In this document: piece after piece, positions 15,184 to 24,006 of the stretch | Numbering within the stretch: position 1 is the first letter of the stretch | Layout of the letters: every line of letters begins with the position of its first letter | Assembly (NCBI GenBank): GCA_004298435.1 | Contig: SCSF01000076.1 | Coordinates: 1 to 34,960, forward strand | Length of the DNA: 34,960 bases | Reading direction: 5' to 3' | Origin: Beijerinckiaceae bacterium | Lineage (GTDB): Bacteria > Pseudomonadota > Alphaproteobacteria > Rhizobiales > Beijerinckiaceae | Made by a program: the position numbers and the translations under genes | The notes under the pieces: model-generated | The model's input: the letters and a program-made list of their open reading frames with translations, nothing else | Told to the model about the DNA's origin: nothing | Database searches by the model: none

Positions 15184-16517
15184 TGAACGAGACCATCCGT
15201 ATTCCGCAGACCAGGCCCCGCTTTTCGGCGACGTTCGACGAATATACGCTCTCCGAAATCCGCCGTGCTGCTGCAACGGGCATTTACGACATTCGCGGCG
15301 CCGGCACGAAACGCAAGCTCCCTCATTTCGATGATCTTCTGTTTCTCGGCGCTTCCATTTCGCGCTATCCGCTCGAAGGCTATCGCGAGAAATGCGGGAC
15401 CAATGTCGTTCTTGGCGCGCGCTTTGCGAAAAAGCCGATTGAACTGAAGATTCCGATCACCATCGCCGGCATGAGTTTCGGCGCCTTGTCTGCGCAGGCC
15501 AAGGAAGCGCTTGGCCGTGGCGCGTCGATCGTCGGCACATCAACAACTACTGGCGACGGCGGCATGACTCCAGAGGAGCGCGGCCATTCGTCGATCCTCG
15601 TCTACCAATATTTGCCGTCGCGATATGGCATGAACCCCGATGATCTGCGCAAGGCCGACGCGATCGAGGTGGTGATCGGGCAGGGCGCCAAACCCGGCGG
15701 CGGCGGCATGCTGCTCGGCCAGAAAATCTCGTCGCGCGTCGCCAAAATGCGCAACTTGCCTCAGGGGATCGATCAGCGCTCCGCATGCCGGCATCCGGAT
15801 TGGACAGGGCCGGATGACCTCGAAATCAAAATCCAGGAACTGCGTGAGATCACCGATTGGCAGAAGCCGATCTATGTCAAAGTTGGCGCTTCGCGTCCCT
15901 ATTACGATACGGCGCTTGCGGTGAAATCTGGCGCTGATGTTGTCGTCCTTGACGGTATGCAGGGCGGCACGGCTGCGACGCAGGAAGTGTTCATTGAACA
16001 TGTCGGCATTCCGATCCTTGCGGCGATCCGGCCAGCGGTTCAGGCATTGCAGGATCTCGGCATGCACCGCAAAGTGCAGTTGATTGTATCGGGCGGCATC
16101 CGGACGGGCGCCGATGTGGCCAAGGCGCTGGCGCTTGGCGCCGATGCAGTCTCTATCGGTACGGCGGCCCTCGTCGCGCTCGGTGACAATGATCCGAGCC
16201 TGGAAGCCGAATATCAGAAGCTTGGCACGACCGCGGGCGCTTATGACGATTGGCACGAAGGCCGCGATCCTGCCGGCATTACAACCCAGGATCCCGAGCT
16301 TGCCCAGCGCCTCGATCCCATCATGGCCGGCCGCCGGCTTGCAAATTATCTTTCGGTTCTGACTCTCGAGGCGCAGACGATCGCCCGCGCCGCAGGCAAG
16401 AGTCATGTTCACAATCTTGAACCGGAGGATCTCGTTGCATTGACGGTGGAGGCGGCCGCAATGGCGCGCGTCCCACTCGCAGGCACCTCCTGGATTCCCG
16501 GGCAGAACGGGAGCTGA
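15183..16517 (+). CDS. mgsC: N-methylglutamate synthase subunit C (FMN-binding glutamate synthase-like)
   Basis: This 444-aa FMN-dependent barrel subunit is homologous to the synthase domain of glutamate synthase. It is expected to use reduced FMN to turn 2-oxoglutarate and the transferred methylamine into N-methylglutamate. Barrel motifs include ITIAGMSFGALSAQAKEALG, TTGDGGMTPEERGHSSIL, IGQGAKPGGGGMLLGQKIS, VVLDGMQGGTAATQEVF and the phosphate-binding VSGGIRTGADVAKALALGAD. The region that in classical glutamate synthases holds the 3Fe-4S cysteines reads GTTAGAYDDWHEGRDPAGITTQ in two parts without any Cys, so this form probably lacks the cluster. The start ATG 15183 overlaps the mgsB stop. TTG 15180 is in frame but unnecessary. 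Confidence 0.88.
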   Translation: MNETIRIPQTRPRFSATFDEYTLSEIRRAAATGIYDIRGAGTKRKLPHFDDLLFLGASISRYPLEGYREKCGTNVVLGARFAKKPIELKIPITIAGMSFGALSAQAKEALGRGASIVGTSTTTGDGGMTPEERGHSSILVYQYLPSRYGMNPDDLRKADAIEVVIGQGAKPGGGGMLLGQKISSRVAKMRNLPQGIDQRSACRHPDWTGPDDLEIKIQELREITDWQKPIYVKVGASRPYYDTALAVKSGADVVVLDGMQGGTAATQEVFIEHVGIPILAAIRPAVQALQDLGMHRKVQLIVSGGIRTGADVAKALALGADAVSIGTAALVALGDNDPSLEAEYQKLGTTAGAYDDWHEGRDPAGITTQDPELAQRLDPIMAGRRLANYLSVLTLEAQTIARAAGKSHVHNLEPEDLVALTVEAAAMARVPLAGTSWIPGQNGS

Positions 16518-16620
16518 AAATCGCTAAACGGGGCTGCGAAAACACCAAATAACGCAAGCGAGCTGAGACGAAAAACAAATTAATCGCCAGCTCTCTGTAT
16601 GCACCAATTGGGAGGATAGA

Positions 16621-17922
16621 ATGGTAAGGGCGCTTTCGGAAGTCGCTAAAGAGCGCGGTATCAAGAATTTTATGGTCTCCTATACGGACCTGTTCGGCGG
16701 CATGCGCGCCAAGCTTGTGCCTGCCCCTGCAATCGACAAGATGACAAAAGATGGTGCGGGTTTCGCTGGTTTTGCGACCTGGCTCGACATGACGCCGGCT
16801 ATGCCGGACCTCTTCGCCATGCCGGATCCCGACAGTCTCATTCAACTGCCATGGAAAAAGGAGGTGGCCTGGCTTTCTTCCGATCTGGTCATGGAGGGCC
16901 AACTCGTCGCGCAAGGGCCGCGCAATCTCCTGAAGCGCCTCATCCGTCAGGCTGCCGATCTCGGTTATGAAATGCGCGCCGGCGTGGAGTGTGAATTCTT
17001 TCTTCTTACCGCGGATGGAAAGTCGGTCGCCGACGGCGCCGATAATCAGACGAAGTCCTGTTACGATCAGCAGGCGCTTATGCGCCGGTATGAGGTGATT
17101 GCAGAAATCTCCGACTCGATGATCGAGCTTGGCTGGAGCCCTTATCAAAGCGACCATGAAGACGCCAATGGCCAGTTCGAGATGAACTGGGAATATGATG
17201 AGGCACTCAAAACCGCTGATCGGCATGCTTTCTTCAAATTTATGGCGAAGTCGATCGCCGAAAAGCACGGCATGCGGGCGACGTTCATGCCGAAACCGTT
17301 CCTGAATCTCACAGGCTCGGGTTGCCATTCGCATGTCTCTCTCTGGCGGCTCGGTGAAAACGTTTTCAACGACACGAAGGGCGAGCTGGGCGTATCCGAT
17401 GTCGGCTACCGTTTCCTTGCTGGTCTGATCGAACATGCGGATGCGATCTGCGCGCTCACCAATCCGACGGTGAATTCCTACAAGCGGCTGAGCGCGCCAC
17501 GGACCACATCCGGTGCGACATGGGCGCCGAATTCGATCACTTACACAGGTAACAATCGGACGCATATGATCCGTATTCCCGACGGAGGGCGGTTCGAGTT
17601 CCGTCTCGCCGACGGAGCGGCCAATCCATATCTGTTGCAAGCGGCGATCCTGGCTGCCGGTCTTGAAGGGATCAAATCGAACAGGTCGCCTGGCGAGCGC
17701 TGCGACTTCGACATGTATGCGGAGCCGCATAAGGCCAACGGCGCAAAATGCCTTCCGCAGAATCTTCTCGACGCGATCCGCCTCTTCGAATCCTCGCCCT
17801 TCTTGCGTGAAGGCCTGGGAGAAGACTTCGTCAATTCTTACGCCAAGCTCAAACACCAGGAATGGCAGAGCTATACGCGGCATCTGACCGATTGGGAACG
17901 CGAGAATACGCTCGACTGCTGA
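16621..17922 (+). CDS. gmaS: gamma-glutamylmethylamide synthetase (glutamine synthetase family, type III-like)
   Basis: This 433-aa cytosolic ligase joins glutamate and methylamine with ATP to form gamma-glutamylmethylamide, the first step of the NMG pathway. The glutamine synthetase fold is shown by VECEFFLLTADGKSVADG, the SDHEDANGQFEMNW metal/glutamate block, NLTGSGCHSHVSLW, NPTVNSYKRLSAPRT and RFEFRLADGAANPYLLQAAI. A strong GGGAGGA site precedes ATG 16621. A gap of 103 bp from mgsC contains no operator palindrome or terminator, so co-transcription is likely. A glnT-type glutamine synthetase is the alternative on sequence alone. The mgs/mgd neighbours make gmaS much more likely. Confidence 0.86.
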   Translation: MVRALSEVAKERGIKNFMVSYTDLFGGMRAKLVPAPAIDKMTKDGAGFAGFATWLDMTPAMPDLFAMPDPDSLIQLPWKKEVAWLSSDLVMEGQLVAQGPRNLLKRLIRQAADLGYEMRAGVECEFFLLTADGKSVADGADNQTKSCYDQQALMRRYEVIAEISDSMIELGWSPYQSDHEDANGQFEMNWEYDEALKTADRHAFFKFMAKSIAEKHGMRATFMPKPFLNLTGSGCHSHVSLWRLGENVFNDTKGELGVSDVGYRFLAGLIEHADAICALTNPTVNSYKRLSAPRTTSGATWAPNSITYTGNNRTHMIRIPDGGRFEFRLADGAANPYLLQAAILAAGLEGIKSNRSPGERCDFDMYAEPHKANGAKCLPQNLLDAIRLFESSPFLREGLGEDFVNSYAKLKHQEWQSYTRHLTDWERENTLDC

Positions 17923-17959
17923 GCACGTTTGCCTGCGTTCGCATTCATGGAAGAGACAC

Positions 17960-19210
17960 ATGACCTTCTCGGCCTTCGAACTCGTCAAAAATGCGCTGAC
18001 CGGCCAGGCCGGTTGGCAACCGCATTGGCGAAAGGCGCGCCCGAAACCGGCCTATGACGTCGTCATTATCGGTGGCGGTGGCCACGGACTCGCGACCGCC
18101 TATTATCTCGCCAAAAACTTCAGCATCACCAATGTTGCGGTGATCGAAAAGGGCTGGATCGGCTCCGGTAACGCCGGGCGCAACACGACGATCATCCGCT
18201 CAAACTACATGCTGCCGGGGAACATCCCCTTCTACGAACTTGGCATGAAACTCTGGGAGAGCATGGAGCAGGACCTGAACTTCAACACGATGGTCTCGCA
18301 GCGCGGCGTGCTCAACCTCTATCATTCGGATGCGCAACGCGACTCCTTTGCGCGGCGCGGCAATGCGATGCGTATCCATGGCGTCGATGCCGAACTCCTC
18401 GAACGGGAGGCGGTTCGGGCTATGGTTCCTTATCTCGATTTCGACAATGCGCGCTTTCCCATACGCGGCGGACTGTTGCAGCGTCGCGGTGGCACCGCTC
18501 GCCATGACGCTGTGGTCTGGGGTTATGCCCGGGCAGCCGATCGGCGCGGCGTCGATATCATCGAGAATTGCGAAGTCACGGGCCTTCGAATTGAGCACGG
18601 AAAAATTCTCGGCGTCGAGACGACGCAAGGTTTTGTCGGGGCAGGGAAAGTCGGACTGTCAGTCGCCGGCAGTTCATCGCGCGTCGCCGCCATGGCCGGC
18701 ATGCGCCTGCCGATCGAGGCTCATGTTCTGCAAGCCTTCGTCTCGGAAAGCCTCAAGCCGGTGATCGATTGCGTCGTAACTTTCGGCGCGGGGCATTTCT
18801 ATATCTCGCAATCGGACAAGGGCAGCCTGGTCTTCGGTGGAGATCTCGATCCTTACCCTTCCTATGCGCAGCGCGGTAGTCTCGCGACGTTTTGCGATGT
18901 CATGGAAAACGCCGTCGCGATGCTGCCGATGCTGAGCCGTTTGCGCATTCTGCGCAATTGGGGCGGCCTCATCGATATGAGCATGGATGGCTCGCCGATT
19001 ATCGACAGGACGCCGACCGACGGCCTCTTCTTTAATGGCGGCTGGTGCTACGGGGGATTCAAGGCGACCCCGGCGGCAGGCTTCTGTCTCGCTCATTTTA
19101 TAGCCTCCGGCGATCCGCATCCGGCAGCAGCAAGCTATCGCCTCGATCGCTTCGCGCGTGGATGCGTCATCGACGAAAAGGGGGCCGGGCCATCGCCCAA
19201 TCTACACTAG
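17960..19210 (+). CDS. mgdA: N-methylglutamate dehydrogenase subunit A (sarcosine oxidase beta-like)
   Basis: This flavoprotein subunit of 416 aa is of the heterotetrameric sarcosine oxidase type. It oxidises the N-methyl group of N-methylglutamate. The FAD-binding fold is seen at YDVVIIGGGGHGLATAYYLA (about residues 32-51). It is followed by the characteristic GSGNAGRNTTIIRSNY block and FHYISQ-like GHFYISQSDKGSLVFGGDLD. The C-terminal GGWCYGGFKATPAAGFCLAH matches the flavin-closing segment of SoxB proteins. GGAAGAG precedes ATG 17960, 37 bp after gmaS. It is followed by the small zinc-binding delta-like subunit, in the usual order of this operon type. Confidence 0.88.
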   Translation: MTFSAFELVKNALTGQAGWQPHWRKARPKPAYDVVIIGGGGHGLATAYYLAKNFSITNVAVIEKGWIGSGNAGRNTTIIRSNYMLPGNIPFYELGMKLWESMEQDLNFNTMVSQRGVLNLYHSDAQRDSFARRGNAMRIHGVDAELLEREAVRAMVPYLDFDNARFPIRGGLLQRRGGTARHDAVVWGYARAADRRGVDIIENCEVTGLRIEHGKILGVETTQGFVGAGKVGLSVAGSSSRVAAMAGMRLPIEAHVLQAFVSESLKPVIDCVVTFGAGHFYISQSDKGSLVFGGDLDPYPSYAQRGSLATFCDVMENAVAMLPMLSRLRILRNWGGLIDMSMDGSPIIDRTPTDGLFFNGGWCYGGFKATPAAGFCLAHFIASGDPHPAAASYRLDRFARGCVIDEKGAGPSPNLH

Positions 19211-19270
19211 GCAGGGCTCACTCGCCCAGATTCTTATCGCATGCGGCGTCGGCCGGAATGGAATTTATCG

Positions 19271-19564
19271 ATGCTGATCAACTGCCCGTTTTGTGGCCTT
19301 CGCGATCTCGGAGAGTTCAGCGTGAACGGTGAAGCGGTGGCGCGTCCCGTAGCGCACGACGACTTTGATGACGCTGACTTGCGCGCATCCTTCGTCGATG
19401 CGGTCTATTTCCGCGATAATCCGGCGGGACTGCATCGCGAATACTGGTTTCATGCAGCAGGATGTCAAAGCTGGCTTCTGGTTGAGCGCGACACGCGCAC
19501 GCATGACATCTCGAAAGTTGAATTGGCGCGCAGCCAGGAGCACGACAAGGAGATGACGTCGTGA
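19271..19564 (+). CDS. mgdB: N-methylglutamate dehydrogenase subunit B (sarcosine oxidase delta-like)
   Basis: This small subunit (97 aa) starts MLINCPFCGLRDLGEFSVNG. The CPFC pair together with HAAGCQSWLLVERDTRTHDI (His and Cys) forms the single zinc site known from SoxD proteins. YFRDNPAGLHREYWFHAAGC is the family hallmark. I chose ATG 19271 because the homologous proteins begin immediately before the zinc motif; an in-frame ATG at 19241 would add ten residues. Its TGA stop overlaps the GTG start of the alpha subunit (GTGA at 19561), so the two are translationally coupled. It is thought to help hold the complex together, with no catalysis. Confidence 0.85.
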   Translation: MLINCPFCGLRDLGEFSVNGEAVARPVAHDDFDDADLRASFVDAVYFRDNPAGLHREYWFHAAGCQSWLLVERDTRTHDISKVELARSQEHDKEMTS

Positions 19565-22539
19565 CGGGCGGCTTCAGACTGCCGGAGAGCGGATTAATCG
19601 ATCGCAGCCGGCGCATTTCTTTTACTTTCGACGGCAAGCCGTACCGGGGTTATGCGGGCGATACGCTTGCCTCCGCGCTTCTTGCCAATGGCGTGCGGAT
19701 TTTCGGACGCTCGTTCAAATATCATCGTCCGCGTGGCGTTCTTGGCTCAGGCCATGAAGAGCCGAATGCGCTCGTTGAATTGCGCGTCAACGCGCGGCGC
19801 GAGCCGAACATCAAGGCGACAACTGTCGAATTATACGAGGGCCTCGAGGCCAGGAGCCAGAATCGCTGGCCGTCGCTCGGCTTCGATGCAATGGCGCTGA
19901 ATGGTCTCCTGAAGCCGATTTTCGCAGCGGGCTTCTACTACAAGACTTTCATGTGGCCGGCGCCCTTCTGGGAGAAGGTCTATGAGCCCATGATCCGCCG
20001 CGCCGCGGGGCTCGGCGCAGCAGGCGTGAGCGAGGATCCGGACAGTTACGAAAGAGCACATGCTCATTGTGATGTGCTGGTGATAGGCGGGGGCCCTGCC
20101 GGCCTGACTGCGGCGCTGACGGTCGCTCGTTCGGGTGCGAAAGTGGTTCTCTGCGACGAGGATGCGCGCCTCGGCGGCCGCTTGCTTCACGAAAGCCAAA
20201 TCCTCGATGGCAAACCGGCCCGGCAATGGGTTGACGAAGTCGTCGGCGAACTTGCGGCTATGTCCAATGTGCAGATCCTGACGCGCACGAGCGTCGCCGC
20301 GGTCTTCGATGGCGGCGTATACGCAGCCCTGGAGCATGTCGCCGATCATCTTGTGAAGCCGGCGCCCTTTATGCCGCGTCAGCGATTCTGGCGCATCGCG
20401 GCGCGCAAGGCGATTCTTGCGAGTGGCGCAATCGAACGGCCTTTGGTGTTTCCCGGCAATGATCGTCCGGGCATTATGCTGGCAAGCGCTGTGCGCGGCT
20501 ATCTTTATCGCTTCGGCGTCGCCGTCGGCCGCGCGATTGCGATTTATACGGCGACGGACGACGGCTGGACGACGGCGCGTGAACTGATCAAGGCGGGCAT
20601 CAAACCGGTCGCGGTGATCGACAGGCGCACAAAGGCGCCCGATCTCTTCGCCGATGTCGCGGATGCAGTTCCGGTCGTACTCGGCGGTCGCATTATTGCG
20701 GCGAAGGGCGCCAAGGGCGTCAATAGTATCACGGTCGAGAATGCATCTGGCAGGCATGAGTACGCGGTGGATGCGGTCGCGAGTTCCGGGGGCTTCAATC
20801 CCTCAATTCAGCTCGCGAGTCATTTTCGCGGCCGGCCTGCCTGGAACGATGAAATTCAGAGTTTCGTCGCCGGCGATTCGATCGGTGGATTGACAACGGC
20901 AGGCGCGGCGACCGGAATTTATGCGCTCGGCGATGTGCTCCAGAGCGGCAGCGCGACGGCGCTGGCGGCCCTGGCGGCGCTCGAACATCCGGCAAAAGCC
21001 ATCGCTCTGCCCATTGCCGAGCCCGAGGCGACTGGTTTGACGGCTGCTTGGTGGCAGCCTGGCAACCGCGATACAGGCGCCAAGGCATTTGTTGACTACC
21101 AGCATGATGTGACGGCGTCCGATGTCGTTCTCGCACATCGCGAAGGCTATCGCTCTGTCGAACATCTGAAGCGTTACACGACGCTTGGCATGGCGACCGA
21201 TCAGGGGCGCACCTCGAATCTCGATGCGCTCGCGATTATGGCGCAGCTCACTGGCCGGTCGATTTCCGAGACCGGCGTGACGCTATCGCGGCCACCTGTT
21301 GCTCCGATCGCGATTGGCGCCGTTGCCGGCGATCACAAGAGAGAAGCCTTTCGGCCGGTACGGGAAACGCCGATCCACGGCTACGCGCTTGAGCGTGGCG
21401 CGATCTTCGTCGACGTCGGGCAGTGGAAACGACCGCAGTATTACCCGTTTCCGGACGATGCGGATCTGCTTGCGACAGCCAATCGGGAGGTTAACCAGGT
21501 TCGCTCGCAAGTCGGTGTTACGGATGTCTCGACACTTGGCAAGATCGAAGTCGAAGGTCCGGACGCGGCGGCATTTCTTGATCGCGTTTGCGCCATGCGG
21601 CCGTCAGCGATCAAGATCGGGCGTTGCGGCTATCTGATCATGCTGCGTGAAGATGGCATCCTTCTCGATGACGGCATGTTCGCGCGCTTCGCCGAAGACC
21701 GCTATGTCGCTTATGTCTCGACGGCGCATGCAGCGTCCACCTACAGGCACATGCAATATTGCCGTCAGGTTCTATGGCCGCATTTTGATGTGAATCTTAC
21801 GGCCATAACCGATGTTTGGGTGCAACTGGCTATCGCCGGGCCAAAATCGCCGGCGGTCTTACAGGCGCTCGTCGATCCGCCGGTCGAGATCACGCGCGCG
21901 GCGTTTCCGCCGATGAAAGCAGCCGAGATTACGGTCTGCAATGGCGTTCCGGCGCGGCTCTGTGGCCTTTCTTTCTCGGGAGAACGCTCCTTCGAGCTTG
22001 GCGTGCCGGCTGGTTATGGCAAGGCGCTTATCCGCCGTGTGATGGAGGTTGGCGCGCCCTATGGCATTGTGACTTACGGCAGCGAAGCCATGGGAGTCAT
22101 GCGCATCGAGAAAGGCCACCCGGCCGGCGGCGAGGTCAATGGCCAGACGACTGCCTACGACCTCGGCATGGAGCGCGCGACCGCGAAAGACAAGGATCAC
22201 ATCGGCCAGATCCTCTCGAGGCGACCTGCGTTGATCGATCCTGCGCGGCCGCGTCTTGTCGGCATCAAGCCTCTCGCTCCAACAGATCGCATCCGCGGCG
22301 GTGCGCATATTTTTCCAAAGAGCGCGATTCCATCTCCGGAGACCGATCTCGGCTGGATCAGTTCGTCCTGTTATTCGCCAACGCTTTCGTCATGGATCGG
22401 CCTGGCCCTCGTCTCAGGAGGCCCCGACAGGATCGGCGAAAAAGTTTCGGTCTATGATCCGCTGCGAAATTCAGAAGTCGCGGCCGAAATCGTTCCCTCA
22501 TGTTTCGTTGACCCAAAGGGGGAGCGCAGCCGTGTCTGA
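19561..22539 (+). CDS. mgdC: N-methylglutamate dehydrogenase subunit C (sarcosine oxidase alpha-like)
   Basis: This is the large subunit, 992 aa. It begins with a 2Fe-2S-like N-terminal domain without a cluster (ISFTFDGKPYRGYAGDTLAS, SFKYHRPRGVLGSGHEEPNA). A dinucleotide-binding domain follows (CDVLVIGGGPAGLTAALTVA, about residues 168-187), expected to hold NAD+. The C-terminal 370 residues are a glycine-cleavage T-protein-like domain (VTDVSTLGKIEVEGPDAAAF, GVMRIEKGHPAGGEVNGQTT), which in sarcosine oxidases binds tetrahydrofolate and captures the C1 unit as 5,10-methylene-tetrahydrofolate. The start is GTG 19561, overlapping mgdB. The length agrees with the family (about 960-1000 aa). It overlaps mgdD by 8 bp. 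Confidence 0.88.
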   Translation: MTGGFRLPESGLIDRSRRISFTFDGKPYRGYAGDTLASALLANGVRIFGRSFKYHRPRGVLGSGHEEPNALVELRVNARREPNIKATTVELYEGLEARSQNRWPSLGFDAMALNGLLKPIFAAGFYYKTFMWPAPFWEKVYEPMIRRAAGLGAAGVSEDPDSYERAHAHCDVLVIGGGPAGLTAALTVARSGAKVVLCDEDARLGGRLLHESQILDGKPARQWVDEVVGELAAMSNVQILTRTSVAAVFDGGVYAALEHVADHLVKPAPFMPRQRFWRIAARKAILASGAIERPLVFPGNDRPGIMLASAVRGYLYRFGVAVGRAIAIYTATDDGWTTARELIKAGIKPVAVIDRRTKAPDLFADVADAVPVVLGGRIIAAKGAKGVNSITVENASGRHEYAVDAVASSGGFNPSIQLASHFRGRPAWNDEIQSFVAGDSIGGLTTAGAATGIYALGDVLQSGSATALAALAALEHPAKAIALPIAEPEATGLTAAWWQPGNRDTGAKAFVDYQHDVTASDVVLAHREGYRSVEHLKRYTTLGMATDQGRTSNLDALAIMAQLTGRSISETGVTLSRPPVAPIAIGAVAGDHKREAFRPVRETPIHGYALERGAIFVDVGQWKRPQYYPFPDDADLLATANREVNQVRSQVGVTDVSTLGKIEVEGPDAAAFLDRVCAMRPSAIKIGRCGYLIMLREDGILLDDGMFARFAEDRYVAYVSTAHAASTYRHMQYCRQVLWPHFDVNLTAITDVWVQLAIAGPKSPAVLQALVDPPVEITRAAFPPMKAAEITVCNGVPARLCGLSFSGERSFELGVPAGYGKALIRRVMEVGAPYGIVTYGSEAMGVMRIEKGHPAGGEVNGQTTAYDLGMERATAKDKDHIGQILSRRPALIDPARPRLVGIKPLAPTDRIRGGAHIFPKSAIPSPETDLGWISSSCYSPTLSSWIGLALVSGGPDRIGEKVSVYDPLRNSEVAAEIVPSCFVDPKGERSRV

Positions 22540-23179
22540 TCTCTCTGGTGTATCCGAAAGAGACGCAGCCTTCGGGCTGACTTTGGAGACGACGCCGCAT
22601 TATTACGGCTGCGGTCGTAGAGGCCGAGCCGGCGCGGAGCCAGGCGTTGTCCTTCAGTTGGTCGTTGGCGACGAGCGTTTCAACATCGAAGCGCGGCGCG
22701 GCAAGACCGATGAGCTTTTCATTTCTCTTCGTGAAACCTTCGGCAGAGCGCCGATCAAACCCATGCGCACAGTCGAGGCGGGTGGATTTGAATTTATAAG
22801 CATCGGTCCATCGCGATGGCACGCGATCTCACGGGGGCCTGACCGCGACGAGCGGCACGCGCTTTTGCGTGAAGCCATCCACGATCTCGCAACGATGGTC
22901 GAGATTGCACATGGTTTTATCGTTTTCCGATTGACCGGCCCAATGGTGACTGAAGTCTTGATCAAGCATGTGCGCGTCGACCTCGATCCCGAGGTATTTT
23001 CTCCCGGCGCATGCGTGACCACTGAGCTGCATGGAATGACGGTTCAACTTCGGCGCACCTGCGACGGCGATGCCTATGAATGCGCGGTCGCACGCAGTTA
23101 CGGCGGCAGTCTTTTTCATGCGCTGACGTGCGCTGCGGATCCGTATGGACTGCTCGTTCTGCCGGCCGGTGACGTTTAA
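22532..23179 (+). CDS. mgdD: N-methylglutamate dehydrogenase subunit D (sarcosine oxidase gamma-like)
   Basis: This 215-aa subunit is related to SoxG and to the folate-binding domain of T-proteins. The start is GTG 22532, preceded by GGGGGAG and overlapping the end of mgdC by 8 bp. Recognisable segments are FISIGPSRWHAISRG, ALREAIHDL-type ALLREAIHDLATMVEIAHG, and the C-terminal CDGDAYECAVARSYGGSLFH. No catalytic function is known for the family member; it caps the heterotetramer. It ends the enzyme part of the operon. A perfect 10-bp stem-loop lies 41 bp downstream. Confidence 0.82.
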   Translation: MSDLSGVSERDAAFGLTLETTPHYYGCGRRGRAGAEPGVVLQLVVGDERFNIEARRGKTDELFISLRETFGRAPIKPMRTVEAGGFEFISIGPSRWHAISRGPDRDERHALLREAIHDLATMVEIAHGFIVFRLTGPMVTEVLIKHVRVDLDPEVFSPGACVTTELHGMTVQLRRTCDGDAYECAVARSYGGSLFHALTCAADPYGLLVLPAGDV

Positions 23180-23220
23180 TAACTCGCGCGATGGAGCGCG
23201 TTTGGATGCCGATAAACGAC

Positions 23221-23244
23221 CGCCAGACCAGCAGTGGTCTGGCG
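23221..23244. terminator. strong stem-loop after mgdD
   Basis: CGCCAGACCA and TGGTCTGGCG form a perfect 10-bp stem with a 4-base loop (GCAG). A T-run does not follow at once (TTTT appears about 10 bases later), so it may be an attenuating terminator or an mRNA-stabilising hairpin that protects the upstream message. Confidence 0.5.
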
Positions 23245-23363
23245 ATGTGGAGACACGTTTTGCGTACGAAAGGATCCCTCGGGTCTGGGACGCTTTTCTG
23301 CATTGTATGCCAGGGAAATCAGATGCTTGGCAGCCCTTGACAGTTTCGGGGAATGGCGTTTAG

Positions 23364-23380
23364 CTTTCCTTATAAGCAAT
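23364..23380. promoter_or_regulatory. putative operator 4 (degenerate) before the permease operon
   Basis: The 17-bp sequence CTTTCCTTATAAGCAAT keeps the spacing of ATTTC-N7-GAAAT with two mismatches at the outer parts. It lies just downstream of TTGACA (23337-23342) and a weak -10 (around 23360-23366), a position suitable for repression. On its own it would be weak evidence. It counts because three better copies flank the same gene set. Confidence 0.4.
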
Positions 23381-23669
23381 AATAATTCTCATCAGAAAAC
23401 GAGGAAGCGCTATGAAACTCATCGATCGGCCCACGTAGACGTTGGGGTCTCGGCGACCCGCGATCCGTCTTGCTCAGGCGATTACAAACGCCTCATGCCA
23501 CCGCGGAACTTCGTTGTTCTCGCGATGGGAAACTGTACCCAATTCGCCGGAACAACTCCGACGAGAGATGCACAATAAAGACAATAATTTCGGGTGGAAA
23601 ATTGAGGACGCTCATGGGAGGCGGGCTACAGGTCTGCGAGCGTCATCGCTAGTCCAGGGGAGGAGCGAC

Positions 23670-23993
23670 ATGACCATTCAAATGACCGATGACAAATTGG
23701 AGCACGCGAGCGAGCCTGCGAAAGGGCTACAGCGGCGCATCGATGCAATGTACGCACGCGACCGGCTCGTAGCTATCGCATTCCTGGTGGCCTTGTGGTC
23801 CGCCATCTTCTTCGTGCTCATCACCGTACATTCCTACATCCACAATCCAACGGTCGAGACCGTCTGCTGGATCGCCGCATTCTTGCTGGTGTTGTTCAAC
23901 ACCACTTCGATCACGGCGATGATCCGTCATTACGGCGAAGACAAAAATCACATCTATTCGGTTGATATCCGACATCTCGATGCTGGCCGGTGA
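23670..23993 (+). CDS. small two-span membrane protein (107 aa), permease operon
   Basis: The start at ATG 23670 is fixed by a strong GGGGAGGAG site. A charged N-terminus of about 35 residues is followed by two hydrophobic helices (LVAIAFLVALWSAIFFVLIT and VETVCWIAAFLLVLFNTTSI) and a short polar tail (IRHYGEDKNHIYSVDIRHLD). No family is recognised. Together with the next two genes it forms a set of three small membrane proteins located between the N-methylglutamate dehydrogenase and an APC permease. They might be accessory subunits of the transporter or of an electron-transfer link, but the sequence alone does not decide. Confidence 0.78.
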   Translation: MTIQMTDDKLEHASEPAKGLQRRIDAMYARDRLVAIAFLVALWSAIFFVLITVHSYIHNPTVETVCWIAAFLLVLFNTTSITAMIRHYGEDKNHIYSVDIRHLDAGR

Positions 23994-24006
23994 CGGAGGG
24001 AAGAGC

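Larger units (their letters stand above)
23180..23669. other. 490-bp gap between mgdD and the small-membrane-protein operon
   Basis: It contains a strong stem-loop (23221-23244), a TTGACA box (23337-23342), a degenerate operator (23364-23380) and a nine-codon ORF (23412-23438) with its own GAGGAAG site. I find no full-length gene. It therefore looks like a boundary where transcription may end and restart under the same regulator. Confidence 0.5.

Noticed and set aside
13580-16517. Annotation of the first three genes as glxBCD (glutamate synthase-like, glyoxylate or nitrogen role)
   Set aside because: The families are the same, but direct linkage to gmaS and a full sarcosine-oxidase-like set indicates N-methylglutamate synthase.
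16321-17988. Long open frame antisense to gmaS
   Set aside because: It mirrors a clear glutamine-synthetase-family gene. The antisense protein has no family motifs and is explained by the codon bias of a GC-rich genome.
17960-23179. Annotation as sarcosine oxidase soxBDAG
   Set aside because: The subunits are homologous and sarcosine cannot be excluded as a substrate. The absence of glyA or folate genes nearby and the presence of mgs/gmaS favour N-methylglutamate dehydrogenase.
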